A stretch of 64,000 nt of DNA from Phytopythium helicoides (Eukaryota; Oomycota; Peronosporomycetes; Pythiales; Pythiaceae), in assembly GCA_024867545.1 (NCBI GenBank), contig JANFNE010000011.1, positions 868,001-932,000 on the forward strand, given 5' to 3'. This document shows, piece after piece, positions 34,424 to 45,300 of the stretch. A program made the position numbers and the translations under genes. The notes under the pieces are model-generated. The model did no database searches. It worked only from the letters and a program-made list of their open reading frames with translations, and was not told where the DNA came from. Every line of letters starts with the position of its first letter. Position 1 is the stretch's first letter.

Positions 34424-34786
34424 TCAATTTCGAAACGAGTCGAGGGGAGAACCAGGTTGGTTTTGCTCGCGTTGGACAAGCAAACACGGCAGAGCTTCAA
34501 CTTGCTCTGCCTCCAGATCGAAAAAAAAAAAGCGACAATGTTTCCCCATTCTCGATTGACCGCCACGAGCGGCAAGTAATGTTTTGCTGCAGGTATCAAT
34601 CATGTGGTGGTCGACGGATCCTTTTCTTCGTTGCTCAGGATCGGTCGGCTCCACAAAGATCTCTGGGCGACCGTAAACCACCGGCACGGACTGCAAGCAG
34701 CTGTCTGTCTGTCCTCCTCTGGCGAAACGCCTGTCCGGCGCTCGACCTGGTTGCAGTTGGAGCTGCAACTTGGCAACTGATCCCAC
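34424..34786 (-). other. Unassigned open frame shared by both arms (left copy)
   Basis: A 120-codon frame beginning VAKLQLQLQPGRAPDRRF and containing VPVVYGRPEIFVEPTDPEQ. The right arm has the same frame at 49426-49878. It is probably a remnant of a lost gene, not an active one, because the end of the frame differs between arms. Confidence 0.3.
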
Positions 34787-35611
34787 TTCGCAACCTCAAG
34801 GAGCCTGTTGCCGTTGCATTTCGGATCCTGTCGGTCGAATGTGCTGGCGGAAAGCTCGCTGACTGGTCTAACAAACGCTGGCGAGCCCACGCGTTTGGTT
34901 CTTGGTGCTGCCGCATTTTGGATGTGTGGACGATCGGAGGAGGATCGAGCCGCGAGGATTTGGGCGTGAAGCGGTGACTGATTTTGTGTGATTTGTGAGT
35001 TTGACGCCACGCACTTGAACTTGGGGGAAACCCGCGGAAACCGATACGGTTGAACTTGAATCTGGACGACCGTTTTCGAACCGCCCCGGCTCTGCGCGGT
35101 TGTCGCGTCACGCCTTTTCAGCCAATCAGGTCGCGCGCGTTGAAGTGCGTGCCACTCCAGAACTCCAGCGTTCCAGAACTCCAGTCCAGTTCTCTAGGAG
35201 ATTCGACGCGACCAAATGTGACAGGTCAGTGATGCTGCTGCAATACCTACGGTACAAACAGGAGCGAGAGATGCGCTGGTCAGCGAGGAGCTGGCCGCAC
35301 GCGTGCCCCCGTGGGCCGCCCGCCAGTCGATGGATGAGCTTCGCACCGGAAGAAGCGGAGCGGCAGTTCAGAGCTGTCGGCCTCGCCACGTGCGGCCCAC
35401 GCGCCGGCGACGCTGGGCCACGTGGTCAGCGAGCCGTCCAATGGGGAGGGTGGTGGTTCCTGCAGGAAAAGCGTCGAGGACTCGATCGACTGGCCTCGGT
35501 CGCACGTCATGATCAAGGCAGACCGGACGTCGCCAGCGCTCGCTTTGAAGCTTTGAAGCCTTTGCGTCACGCCATGACGTAGGTGCGAGCACAATTCGCG
35601 AGATTCGCGCG

Positions 35612-36230
35612 GAGCGTTCACGGCAGGACTTGTCGGGTAGTTGTGGCTGCCAGCAGCTGTAACCGCCAAAAATGCGCAGATTTTGCGGTTGTATGGGGGT
35701 TTGTATGGTTGCGGTTGTTGAATCTATCCTCACGTGCGTGGCGCGATCCGCGATGATGCCGACGGCGTCGCCGCCGGCCAAGCGATCATCAACCTCCGGC
35801 GGCGGCCGACCGCCTTCGTGTCTCTTTCGCCCTCCGTGTCTATCGCGTCAAGCGCGCTTGACCACCCGCGGCGCTCGTATCTTTGGCGCTCCGACACGTC
35901 AAGCGCGTAGAGGCGGCGCGCGGCTGACGGCGAGTGTCGAGGCTCTCTGATTGGCTCAAAACGCGTTTGACAAGCGCGGTTTCCACCCAATCACATCTCT
36001 CAGCGGGCAGAAATGCGCGTCTGGCGGCTGCCCAGCGCGCCAAAAATAGCCAACCAGACCGCCAGCAAGAACTTTCCGGCCGCTGATAGGGCGAGGGCTG
36101 GCGTTCACGTGGCTGCGGGCGGCCCGAGAGGTGGACCTGGAACAGGCGGACATGCACGCGACTGTAGACGCCGCTGGCGCTCACTTGTGAACTCGCCGCC
36201 CACCGCGAAAGACCGAAAAAGCCAAGCAGC
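35612..36230. other. Spacer with CCAAT-like boxes before acidic protein gene 1
   Basis: GC-rich and without supported coding sequence. ATTGG/CCAAT motifs occur near 35949, 35992 and 36050 and may belong to the promoter of the acidic protein gene at 36231. Confidence 0.35.
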
Positions 36231-36681
36231 ATGCAGGAGTTCGACGCCTGGATGGCCTCGCTGCGCCCGCGCTACGAGAGCTCCATCAGCATGTCCTCGT
36301 CCTGGACCGACACGGACTGCGAGTCCGACTCGGACGCCGAGGACCTCCCGCGCGTCTCCAAGAAGGCGCCAAGCAGCCGCACGGCGCCCATCCTGATCCC
36401 CCAAAGCGGCCGTCGGCGCCTCGCGAGCGGCGCCGAGCGCGCCAGCACCAGCCCCGACCTGTCGTTCCACGAGAGCGAGCGCCTCGCGCGCGCCTGGCCG
36501 CTTCCTCGGCCACTCGGGCGAGCTCGACGAGGACGACCCGGCCTTCTACGGCAACCTGGCCTTCTTCCGCTCGCAGCGCGGCTCCAAGCGCGCCACCAGC
36601 CCCGCCCGCTCACCCGCGGCCTCCTCCACGTGCACGGAGGACGCCGACGAGGACGACGAGATCTTCGACATGGAGCTCTGA
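36231..36681 (+). CDS. Small acidic Ser-rich protein 1, one apparent 1-nt insertion
   Basis: Starts MQEFDAWMASLRPRYESS, followed by an acidic block WTDTDCESDSDAED and a basic Ser/Arg segment. Near 36498-36501 one extra base shifts the frame; the continuing frame reads FLGHSGELDEDDPAFYGNLA and ends ASSTCTEDADEDDEIFDMEL at the TGA 36679-36681, about 149 residues. The continuing frame is supported by high GC3 and by its similarity to the gene at 38078, which has ETDCESD near its N-terminus and ends LLFELEM. No known domain; the composition suggests an intrinsically disordered nuclear or regulatory protein. Confidence 0.55.
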
Positions 36682-38077
36682 GCGAGCGCGCAGTGCGCAG
36701 CCGTAGTCGTTAGCCGCCCCTATTTATCCCCGCGTGAGGGCCCCAATAAATTATCTGGTCATGTCCACCACCCGCTGCGCCGTTGTCTGGTCATCGCTCG
36801 CCTGCCATTCCATCGTCGTCGCCAGCCCTTGCATGGCCTGCTCTCTCTCTCTCTCTCTCGCTCTCTCTGCCTGTGCTGACGCCACCGCCGCGACCGACAA
36901 CCAGCCTGCGAGCGTTGAGCCGCGCTTGCCAACACGCGCGTGTACTCGGCATGTACAGCCGGGGGAACACTGTATCGAGCCTCCGCCGCCGGACAGCGCG
37001 CGAGGCCACGCAGCGACCGCATAGATTCGCGGTCGGTTCCAGGTTGAAGCTGCCACCTGCGCGCCTGCAGGTCCAACTGCGGGCCACCACCACTCCGACC
37101 GCCGCGGGTCGGCAGCGCCAGGCTCCAGCCGACTGATCGCCGACCAGCGGCAGAAGCAGCGAGCAGAAGCAGCAGCAGCGCAGGTGGCGGCGCCAAGGCC
37201 AGGCCGCGCAGGTGGCGCGGCGTCCATGCTGCTTCAAGGCGCTCGTAACGAGCGTTGACGCTCGCTCGCTCGCACCCGAAGTTCCAGAAATTCCAGAAAC
37301 CTGCGTAAATGAATATATCCGTTTCGGAGGTGGCTCCCTTGAACCTGGCGGGTGGTGGAGATTCCGCAGCCAAAGATTCAGCGCAACGTCCGGATCCATA
37401 CAACGATCCATACATAATACACGCCCCGAAAAACAGCTCCACGCGGATGGCATGACGGCGGCCGCCTGCAAGCGAAGGACGGAAGGCCAAGGTGGGTCCC
37501 TCCCTCTGTAGTGTACATGTAGGAGTATGCATACCGGCGGGTGGCCCCCCCCGCGGGAATCTCAGCGGCAGGTCCAGCTGGGTCACAGCGCGCCGGGCAA
37601 CGAGTGACGCGGGTCGTGGGCAGACGGGGCGGTCTGGAGGCGGTGGCTGGCGCGGATCCGCTTTGGACCAATCAGCGGCGCGTATTTACAGATTCAAACT
37701 TTGCGCCAATCAGCGGTCGGCAAGCGCCGCGTCACCCGAATCCGGCGGCGAATCACGCCGCGACGGGGCGCGGGTCGGTCGGTCGGCGGCACGCGCCGGT
37801 CGGGGTCCATACTGGGCGCGAGTGCAAAAAGTACGGTACGGCGCTTGACCCGGTTGCATCTGCGGCCTCCTGTCGTCGGATTGGACAAAGATGTTCCGGG
37901 CCGGCGCCAGCTGTTTCCGGATTGCGCAGTGCTACAGTGCCCAAGTACATACCTAGTTCACTCGCGGGCCGCCGCTTGCCGCTCCAGCAGGCAGGACACA
38001 TTCTGCAAGTTGCCGCCAAGCCGATCAAACGATCGACCGAGTGACCGACCGACCGACCGAGCGAGCCAAGCCTGGAG
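36682..38077. other. GC-rich spacer between the two acidic protein genes
   Basis: Long frames on both strands are Arg/Ala/Pro-rich and mirror each other, which marks them as composition artefacts. It includes a CT microsatellite, and CCAATCAGCGG-type boxes at about 37668 and 37708 followed by a GACC tetranucleotide run (38043-38060) before the second acidic gene. Confidence 0.4.
36841..36868. repeat. CT microsatellite
   Basis: Nine CT units, one interruption (CG), then four more. Confidence 0.9.
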
Positions 38078-38577
38078 ATGTGGACCCCGCAGACGCAGAG
38101 CCTGCCCTCGGGCCCGCTGCCCAGCGTCGTCAAGCCGACGAGCGACGGCGGCCGGCGCGTCGTGTTCGAGGAGCCGGCGCTGCTGTCGGACGACGAGACG
38201 GACTGCGAGTCGGACCGCGGCGGCGACTCGCTCTCGAGCGACGACCAGGCGCTGCTCGCCAGCTTCATCCGCCTGCAGCAGGCGCGCGCGCGCAAGGCGA
38301 GGGAGGCCCAGCCGCTCACGGCGCCCGTCGCCATCCCCACGCGCCAGCACGCCGAGTACGCGCCAAGCTGCGAGGAGGCCTGGCACGTTGACGAGGACGA
38401 CGACGAGGAGTGCCCAAGCTGCAACGAGTGCACGGTCTGCTGGCGGAGAGAGATGCGCCGGTTCTCGAACGACCACGCGCGCCTCGCCGGCCGGCAAGCA
38501 CGGCCGTAGCTGCCAGCCACGTAGAGCCCCAGCAGGACGCCGGCCCCAGCGACCTGCTCTTCGAGCTCGAGATGTAG
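38078..38577 (+). CDS. Small acidic protein 2, paralogue-like, one frame break
   Basis: Starts MWTPQTQSLPSGPLPSVVKP and has an acidic block LLSDDETDCESDRGGDSLSS, a helix DDQALLASFIRLQQARARKA and a Cys-rich acidic segment DEECPSCNECTVCWRREM that might bind a metal. Near 38492 the frame breaks by one missing base; the continuing frame reads ASTAVAASHVEPQQDAGPSD and ends LLFELEM at the TAG 38575-38577. It shares TDCESD and the hydrophobic-acidic C-terminus with the gene at 36231, so they are probably diverged tandem duplicates. No known family. Confidence 0.5.
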
Positions 38578-39298
38578 ACGCGCAGAGCTAGCAGATAGAC
38601 GGGAGCGTAGGGTGGCAGGCTCCCTTTGCAGCGCGGTCGAAGCGCAGCAGCTGACAACCAACCCATTAGACTATTTATTGCCATGGAAAACCGTGAACCC
38701 CACCATATCACTGTGTCCGTTGTTGGCTCGTTGCAGTTGGGCAACGTTCGGAATGATACGCATGGATACACCAGCGACATCGACACGCCGCCGTCGCGCG
38801 ACCAAGCAGCGCCTAGCAATCCAACGCCAGCCTTCCATCCACGAACGGTCAACCCACCCTTATAGCCCTCCATTAGGCTGCATGAGGCTCCATTAGGCTC
38901 CATTAGCCTTCCATTGAGCTCCACAGGCGTCGATTGCGGCCGCCATCGCCCGCTCGTGCCGCGTAGGACATCGACCCATCGGCATCCGATCACGCAGGAA
39001 TACCATCCAGCACGACACAAAATTGGTGTCGCACAATTTTGAGGGCGCCTTTTCTGTGAATCGTGTGGCGCACACCACGCCGCCGTAATCGAACAGAACA
39101 CCATTGTCGCAGCGGGAGTCGCCGTGGGTGCATGCGACGCCGGCGGGAAGCGCCTGCCGCCGCCCGCCGCTGCTCGCCGCCAGCCGCCGCCCGCCCGCAG
39201 CCGCCCGCCCCCTGCTTCGCGCCAGCTCCTGCGCTGCGTCCTCGTGCCGCTCGCGTGCGCTGAGCCTCGCTGGAAGCCGCGCAATCGGCCGCGCCGTG
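38578..39298. other. Spacer with a short degenerate repeat
   Basis: No supported gene. It holds imperfect CTCCATTAGG repeats near 38867-38922. Frames reading into 39299 are not supported by codon use. Confidence 0.35.
38867..38922. repeat. Imperfect CTCCATTAGG tandem repeat
   Basis: Three to four imperfect copies of CTCCATTAGGCT and variants (TTCCATTGAGCT) in a row. Confidence 0.75.
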
Positions 39299-39844
39299 AT
39301 GGCTCCGCTGCTGCTGCTGCTGGCGCTCGCGCTCGGCCTCGCAATGGCTGCAGCGCTCGCCCGCGCGGTGCGGTCGCGCTACTCGGCGGGCCACGACGCG
39401 GTGCCGTTGGCCACCGCCGCATCAAGCGACGAGGAGGACGAGCACGTCGCGGTCGTCGTGGAGGGAGAGGCGCGAGGGCTCATGGGCTCGGCGCTTTCGC
39501 GCTCAAGCAGCAAGAAGACCGGCGCGCTGCGGGGCCTGGCGGGGCGCAAGACGCGCGCGACGTCGCTGCCGCGCATGGGCGCCGCGCCCCCGCGCGCGCT
39601 CACAAAGAAGCTCCAGGAGCCGCACTTCTACCCGCTGCTCGAGGAAACCGCGCGCTGGTGGCAGGAGCGCCGCGCGCTGACGTCACCGCAGCCGTCCGGT
39701 GCTGCAGCGGCGGACGCTGCGCGTGACGCCGCCGCGCTCGACGTGGCGCTGCAGGCCGTGGGTGTCGGCGACGCGGCGCTGCTGGACGCCAATGCCAAGG
39801 CGCCGGAGCTGCTGCCGCACGCCTCGGTGGTCTGCGGGGCCTGA
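39299..39844 (+). CDS. Small protein with N-terminal membrane anchor or signal peptide
   Basis: 181 residues from ATG 39299, no break. The first 24 residues are almost all Leu/Ala (MAPLLLLLALALGLAMAAAL), which is a strong signal peptide or signal anchor. The rest contains an acidic patch (SSDEEDEHVAVVVEGEA), a basic Ser-rich region (SSSKKTGALRGLAGRKTR) and a helix KKLQEPHFYPLLEETARWWQ that could be an interaction surface. The end is Ala-rich. GC3 bias is strong. Not recognised; there is no RxLR motif after the signal region, so I would not call it an RxLR effector. Confidence 0.5.
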   Translation: MAPLLLLLALALGLAMAAALARAVRSRYSAGHDAVPLATAASSDEEDEHVAVVVEGEARGLMGSALSRSSSKKTGALRGLAGRKTRATSLPRMGAAPPRALTKKLQEPHFYPLLEETARWWQERRALTSPQPSGAAAADAARDAAALDVALQAVGVGDAALLDANAKAPELLPHASVVCGA

Positions 39845-40213
39845 GCCAAGAACTGCCGGCCCGTAGAGTGTATAGGTACAGTAAAGCGTAGACGCGAGTG
39901 TAGACTACCAGCTCCTTCCATTGCCAATCAACGCATCCGCGATCCGAAGATCGCCTCCCATGGCAAGCTCAAAGCTGACCAGCATACAATCGGCAGTTGT
40001 AACTTTCTATCAGTACATTACGATGCCTCTAAGGTGATTATACTGTTAAAATAATTCGTCCAGCGAGCCAATCGCCATCGCTATTTTGAATTAGTTTCAT
40101 CCAATCACCTCGCGTGGAAGCGTTTCACGCCCCCAGTTCCTCATCCTCATACTGGCCGCTCGCCACCCGCTCTGCTTCACTCCGCCGGACGCGCGCGGGG
40201 CTGGGGCGCCGCC
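39845..40213. other. Intergenic region upstream of Tudor-knot/PWWP gene 1
   Basis: AT-richer than the flanks, no coding frame. Probably the 3' region of the anchored protein gene and the promoter of the next gene. Confidence 0.4.
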
Positions 40214-41465
40214 ATGGCCAAGGGGATGCCGCAGGAGATAGGGTTGCGTGTCGGTGCGACCTCCAGGCGCCTCGTGGCGGCGGAACGGCGACGGGTCGGG
40301 GCTCACGCTGCTTGTGGGCGAGTGCAGATGTGCTGGACGACGAGGGCATCTGGAACACGGGAGTGATCGTGGACGTCAGCGAGGAGGGCGACGACATGGT
40401 GAAGTGGGGCTTTGGACGATTGCAGGCGACTCGCGGTGGACTGACGGGCAATGCGCAGGTGGAGATCAAGTACGACGGGTGGGGGGACGAGTTCAACCAG
40501 TGGATCGCAGTCGCGGACGACCGCCTCGCGCCGCTGCACACGTACACGCTGGTCAAGAAGTGCTGGGCCAAGCTCAGCAAGTACCCCTGGTGGCCAGCTT
40601 TCGTGCGTTCGGCTGCGGTTGCTCGCGAGGGATGAAGCGGATGGGCTCACGCTGTCGCCTTGCTTGCTTTATTTTGTGCAGGTGGTGCTTCGTGCGCCAA
40701 CGAACCAGAGCGCCGCGAATGGGACTGCAGGAGGAGAAGAAGCTCTACGTCGAGTTCTACGACTCGTTCGACGAGTCCAAGCGATCGCGCTGCTGGATGC
40801 AGAAGAAGATGGTCGAATCCTTCCAGGAGGGGTTTGAGGAGCGCGCAGCCAAGCGAGTCGGCAACAAGTTCCACGAGTATGTCGAGGCCACGCAACGCGC
40901 GGCGGCCGGCGACTCCCCGCTGCTATTCTCTGGTGCCGGCACGCTGCCTATCGAATACTCGAGCCGAATGGCGGACCCGCTCGCTGTGCAGCGCAAGAAG
41001 TACGATGCCGACAAGTGGTTCGACGCATATCGCCTGTTCAGCGACCGTTATCACGTCCTGTACGGGTACACCGGCAACAGCGACTCCAGCGCGGCGCCGA
41101 AGCGCACGTCGGAGGACGAGGAGGCCGAGATCCCAGAGATCGACGACGTTCGTCCATCTACAAATGGCAAGAAGAAGTCTGCCAAGACGCCGCCAAAGAA
41201 AGCTGCCAAAAAGTCACCCAAGAAGCCTGCTGTGAAGAAGTCTGCGAGCAAGGCTCGCGATAATGGTGCGGTATTTGAGCTTACTCTGATGTACATAGTG
41301 TGCTGCATTGTTCACGCGCTGCTTGCAGACGAGAGCGAGGAAGAGCCCGAGGAGGAAGAGGACGAGGATGAGAGCGGGCGCCGGAGTTCTCGGTTGCAGC
41401 AAAAGCGAGAACGGGATGTCGTGCCTCCAGCCCGTCGGACGCGCGCGCGCCGTGTGAAAGGTTGA
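40214..41465 (+). CDS. Tudor-knot/PWWP chromatin protein 1
   Basis: Exons 40214-40253, 40328-40398, 40459-40602, 40682-41265 and 41329-41465 give about 324 residues. Near the N-terminus is a chromo-barrel/Tudor-knot (GIWNTGVIVDVSEEGDDM spliced to VEIKYDGWGDEFNQWI), followed by a PWWP-like motif CWAKLSKYPWWPAF. After a conserved middle (LYVEFYDSFDESK, then WMQKKMVESFQEGFEERAAK) come a Lys/Ala/Pro-rich histone-H1-like stretch and an acidic end (ESEEEPEEEEDEDES). These domains bind methylated histone tails and DNA. The third intron is 60 bp and reads through in frame, but the paralogue at 48 kb has an intron at the same place. One extra base near 40720-40735 disturbs the frame before EKKLYVEF. 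Confidence 0.7.
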
Positions 41466-42351
41466 TATCTTCGCTCGTCTATCTTGGCTTCTGCATGTGG
41501 CGCGTGTATTGCTTGCCCTCTGAGGCCGGCGTGTCAGGTCGGTGACGAGTGTGTTGCGCCGAGTCCACGTCGGCCTCATGGCGCGTCGCCTTGCTCGTTC
41601 TTTCGCTGTGGTGTTCAGCGTGTTGATTGAAGCCTTGGTTTTGTGTGTCATGTGCCTTTTTGCCGTACTGCTTGTGCATCGATCCGGGCCGGAACGAATG
41701 TCTGCAATCGTGTACGTAGTAATCGAGGAACTCTTTGAGTCTTCTGCTGCTTCCAGCTTCTCGACTCCTGGCTTGACGATGTTCAAAGCCGGCAGCGACT
41801 TTGGTCCAGCGTCGATCCGGCACCCAACTAGGCCCAGATCTAACGAGTAGCCAGATTCAGGACGCCTTTCAAGACAGAGAGCAATGGAGAGCGGATCAAG
41901 AGCGAGATACAACCCAGCACTAAGGCCGCCGCCGCTGGTTCTTCGTCTGAGGGCAGGCGCAAGCAATCCTTCCCGCAGCGGCTCTCAGAGAAGAAAGCAG
42001 CCCTTGCGGTCAAGGTGGAAGCCCGTGAGCGTGGGTCTTTAGCAGCTTGGGCTGGAGGCTCTCGCTATGAGGTCGACCACGAACCTTGGACTATCCAGGG
42101 CTGGTTTATGAGCGGCCTTCGCACTAGCAGCCAACAGTAATCGGGGGCGCCTTTGCGTCCGGCACATACATGGAGTATTATGAGAGGTAGGGATGGTTCC
42201 GTACCTGGTTTCGCGGCAACAAAAGTCTACGTGTGAGTTATCACATACACAGCCAACGAGGAGTGCTGCCTACTCACTACTCCAGTCCATCCACCACCTT
42301 GACACTCCGCGAATTGATATGATGTTTCCTTTTTCATCAGTTCACCCGAAT
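41466..42351. other. Convergent intergenic region with two unassigned open frames
   Basis: A plus-strand frame at 41542-41850 has a hydrophobic stretch (VVFSVLIEALVLCVMCLF). Another plus-strand frame from about 41862 to 42140 (IKSEIQPSTKAAAAG, EARERGSLAAWAGG, EVDHEPWTIQGWFMSGLR) looks protein-like but has no start codon in view. A minus frame overlaps the first. I cannot tell which, if any, is a gene; they may be remnants of a longer gene. Confidence 0.3.
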
Positions 42352-45300
42352 TCAATTTTCTTCACCATCATTTCCAAAGAACTTGATGTACATTGTATCC
42401 GCTGGAGCCATTAAACGCTGCCGAGCACCATCACGAGGCTTCGGTGGAACAACCACTCCCTCTTCACTGGCAAAGCGTCGAGACAGTGGATGCCGAACCG
42501 CGCTAGCAAGAGGAGACGGAGCACGCGGTGACAAGTGAAGCCGGCTCACAGACACGGCTTGTTCTGGGCGTAGCAATGGGTGAAAGCGACCTCGTCGAAA
42601 CTTCTTGGGTACTTCAGCACCTATGAACCGCGGTGCGGCGTCAGGGGGAAGTAGGGCAGAGCGAAATTTCCACTGTGCAGCGTCGCTGAGCGGTGTTTGC
42701 ACCGACGGAAACCTCGGATTCAGCTCCTCAAAAAGTCGTAGTGAAAGCAACTGCTGGTTTCTCTTTTTTGGCGAACCAGCGGACTCGTTGTTTTCGCTTC
42801 TGGCCTCTGAGCTTCCTTGGTCATGCGATGCAAAGAACGCGCTCAGCTTGGCTGCGGTAGCATCCTGGAAGCGTAAAAGGTCCCATGACGGCTGACAGTT
42901 GTCCCATTGGATGCCCGAAATTCCTGACAAGTAACACTGTCGATTCTGTGCGTCCAGGAAAAACTCGCATGCAAGACCTGCGGGTTTAGTTGCGAATTAG
43001 GTGAAAATCAATCAAAAATCGCTGTGATCACTAATTGTCTCTCACCGACGCAGTGGCGAGCAGGAGTATTGCCGCCTGGAACGCGATTGATGCGTGTTAG
43101 CAGCTCGCCTGTGACGCGTTTGACTTGAAAGAGTTGCGGAATCACCACGTCCGGCTCCAGAGCCATGTTGTGCAATACACGTTTTATCTGCGCAAGTTCG
43201 TCGTGCTCTTCATCATTGTCGTCATCGCTTTGGTCGTCGAGCCTGCTCTTCTGTCGTTTGTGATGGCGCTTCATGTATAGCGGTATCAATGGCTCCGTAC
43301 GCTCCACTTCATCCATCCAACCTTGCCAAGTGTCGGAACTGAAAACACGAGCTTTTGCAAGCTCGGCTCCGTTGGCTATATCTCCATCTAGTAAGTCTTC
43401 ATCGCTGCCATCTGCTGCATCCTCTCTTTTGTCTAGTACACTCCCTGTAGCATGAGCGCCTATCGTGTAACGCTGGACTAGCAAGTCGCACACGAAATCA
43501 ATGCCTCTTTGTGATCGAGCAGCAGCAACCCCAGGCCGACGTCCTGGGGGTGGCGAAGGAGGTTTCGGATCTTGAACTGACTGGGAGTGATTCCGTCCGC
43601 CTTGCAAGTCAGGCACAGCGTTCCTTCTGCTGCTTCTGTCAACTGGCTGCAATGGCTCTTCACGTTTCGGCTGTGGTCGCCAAACCGCGAAAAATCGCAC
43701 GCCTCCATACCTCGGGACAAACCTCTGCAAGCAGTAACTTCGTACGAGTGGTCGCAATGCGCGCGAGTTATCGGTATTGCTACTCGTATCACTCTGCGGG
43801 CACACTTCGCTTTGCCTCACTAGCTTCGGTAACATCAATACTCCTCTGGTGCTCTCCATCTCTGTGCATAACGCCTGCACCACAGTCAGCAGCCGTCACA
43901 CCCAACATACATGTCAAGGCGCGAGCTAACCCGTGTACCTTCAGGTCAGCTGAAGTCAGGATCCGTGTCTGGAATCCGATACGCTGGACAGCCACAATGC
44001 TAGCACTCCTTTCAGTTGAAGAGGTTGTGAATTCTTGCAGGATCTCCCGTGTCGTTGTATGCTGAGAGCAGCAGCATAACAACAATCAGCAATCAGGACA
44101 TTTCGCAGCTAAAGGGGAATATTGCTTTGTTTGCACTCACCGTCGAGTGCTTTGCCTTAACTCGGCCAGATGACGCAGTTGCAAACCACAAACTTGGCTG
44201 CCTGCATTTTTTTTCGCACCTGTGTCATTATCTGCATATGTTCATGACTCAAAACTGAAAGTGTCGTACCCACTCGAATTGAGAAGGACTGTATCGGGAA
44301 TTTGCAATCGCATACCGCTCGATCCATTAGCTCGGTTGCGCCGGCTCGAACGAGCACGCGTCGAACCATCTTTATTGTGATGTGGTTGGTCGGTATCTGA
44401 GCATACCATACTTCGGAAAACTGTGACCCACTCGTGTGCCATGTCGTGGATGCCAAAGCGACCCCAGGTACGCTCGACGAAAGCTGATGCACCATGGGCT
44501 TGTACGAGCGGAGACTGGCGTTGTGAGTAGAAAGGCAAACTCTGCGCGGATGCTGTTGCGCCGGACTCTTCAGCTTGCGAGGTAGACGAGCATGCGTCGA
44601 TTAGATCTTGGGTGGTAGTGTCCTCCCCACCTTCGTCTTGTGATGCCATCGATACTGCTGCTGGAATAATGTACAACGCTGGACAGCAGGAGCACAAGCA
44701 AGAGGTGATGTCACAGCAAGCGTGTACTTTATCGACGCAAGTGCTCGATTGACAGGAATAGCTCAAGTGCACGTTCTCAGGTATTCTCACATCCCAGCGA
44801 AAAATAAGATATTCATTTGTTGTCCCTGACGATCCCCTGGCGATGCTGCTGCGCGGACGTTCACGCTGGCTTCAGAAAAGTCGCGTACAGGTTGCGTTTG
44901 AACCACGTGCTTATTGAAAACCCGCTGCTTGAGGAGAAGATAGAGTCTGGCGCTTGTGCACGGGTTGAGAGTCCTGAGTTCGTTGTCGAGGGACCTGAAT
45001 TGCTCGAATTCGTCGAGGCACCAGTTGGTACCGCAGCTATGCCGGCATCTTGCCTGTTAGAATTTGGCGTTTCCTGGTCAGGAAATTTACGTGGAGCGGA
45101 TACGAGTAGCCGCTCTCCCTGAACCATTCGCGTCTTTGTCATGTCATCTAGGGAGGGCCCAACTGTTAACAGAAGTTGTCGTTCTATCGGTCAGTTTCTT
45201 TCTCACACGATCCAAATCCGTTGTCACGAACCTCGTTCGCCAACGCGCATCATACAGAATCGACGCTGGGGCTCTGCAACCACCTCTTTATCCGCACTCT

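Larger units (their letters stand above)
31492..35611 (+). repeat. Left arm of a 4.1-kb inverted duplication
   Basis: This segment matches the reverse complement of 48647-52689. Similarity begins at the membrane-protein start codon and runs to about 35611, where the sequences part (GCGCGAATCTCGCGA is shared; beyond it they differ). It is strongest around the last two introns of the membrane-protein gene, where even non-coding frames differ at only about 3-4 of 100 codons, and lower over the N-terminal exon. Both arms contain the membrane-protein gene, a coiled-coil gene fragment and unassigned open frames in the same order. Confidence 0.85.

Noticed and set aside
33430..35611. LTR retrotransposon as the cause of the arms
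   Set aside because: No reverse transcriptase, integrase, primer-binding site or TG...CA ends could be found in either arm.
36751..37586. Several 100-275 codon frames on both strands in the GC-rich spacer
   Set aside because: All frames mirror each other, are Arg/Ala/Pro-rich and include the CT repeat; no domain or splice support.
39299..39844. RxLR-type effector
   Set aside because: A signal-like N-terminus is present, but there is no RxLR or dEER motif in the following 60 residues.
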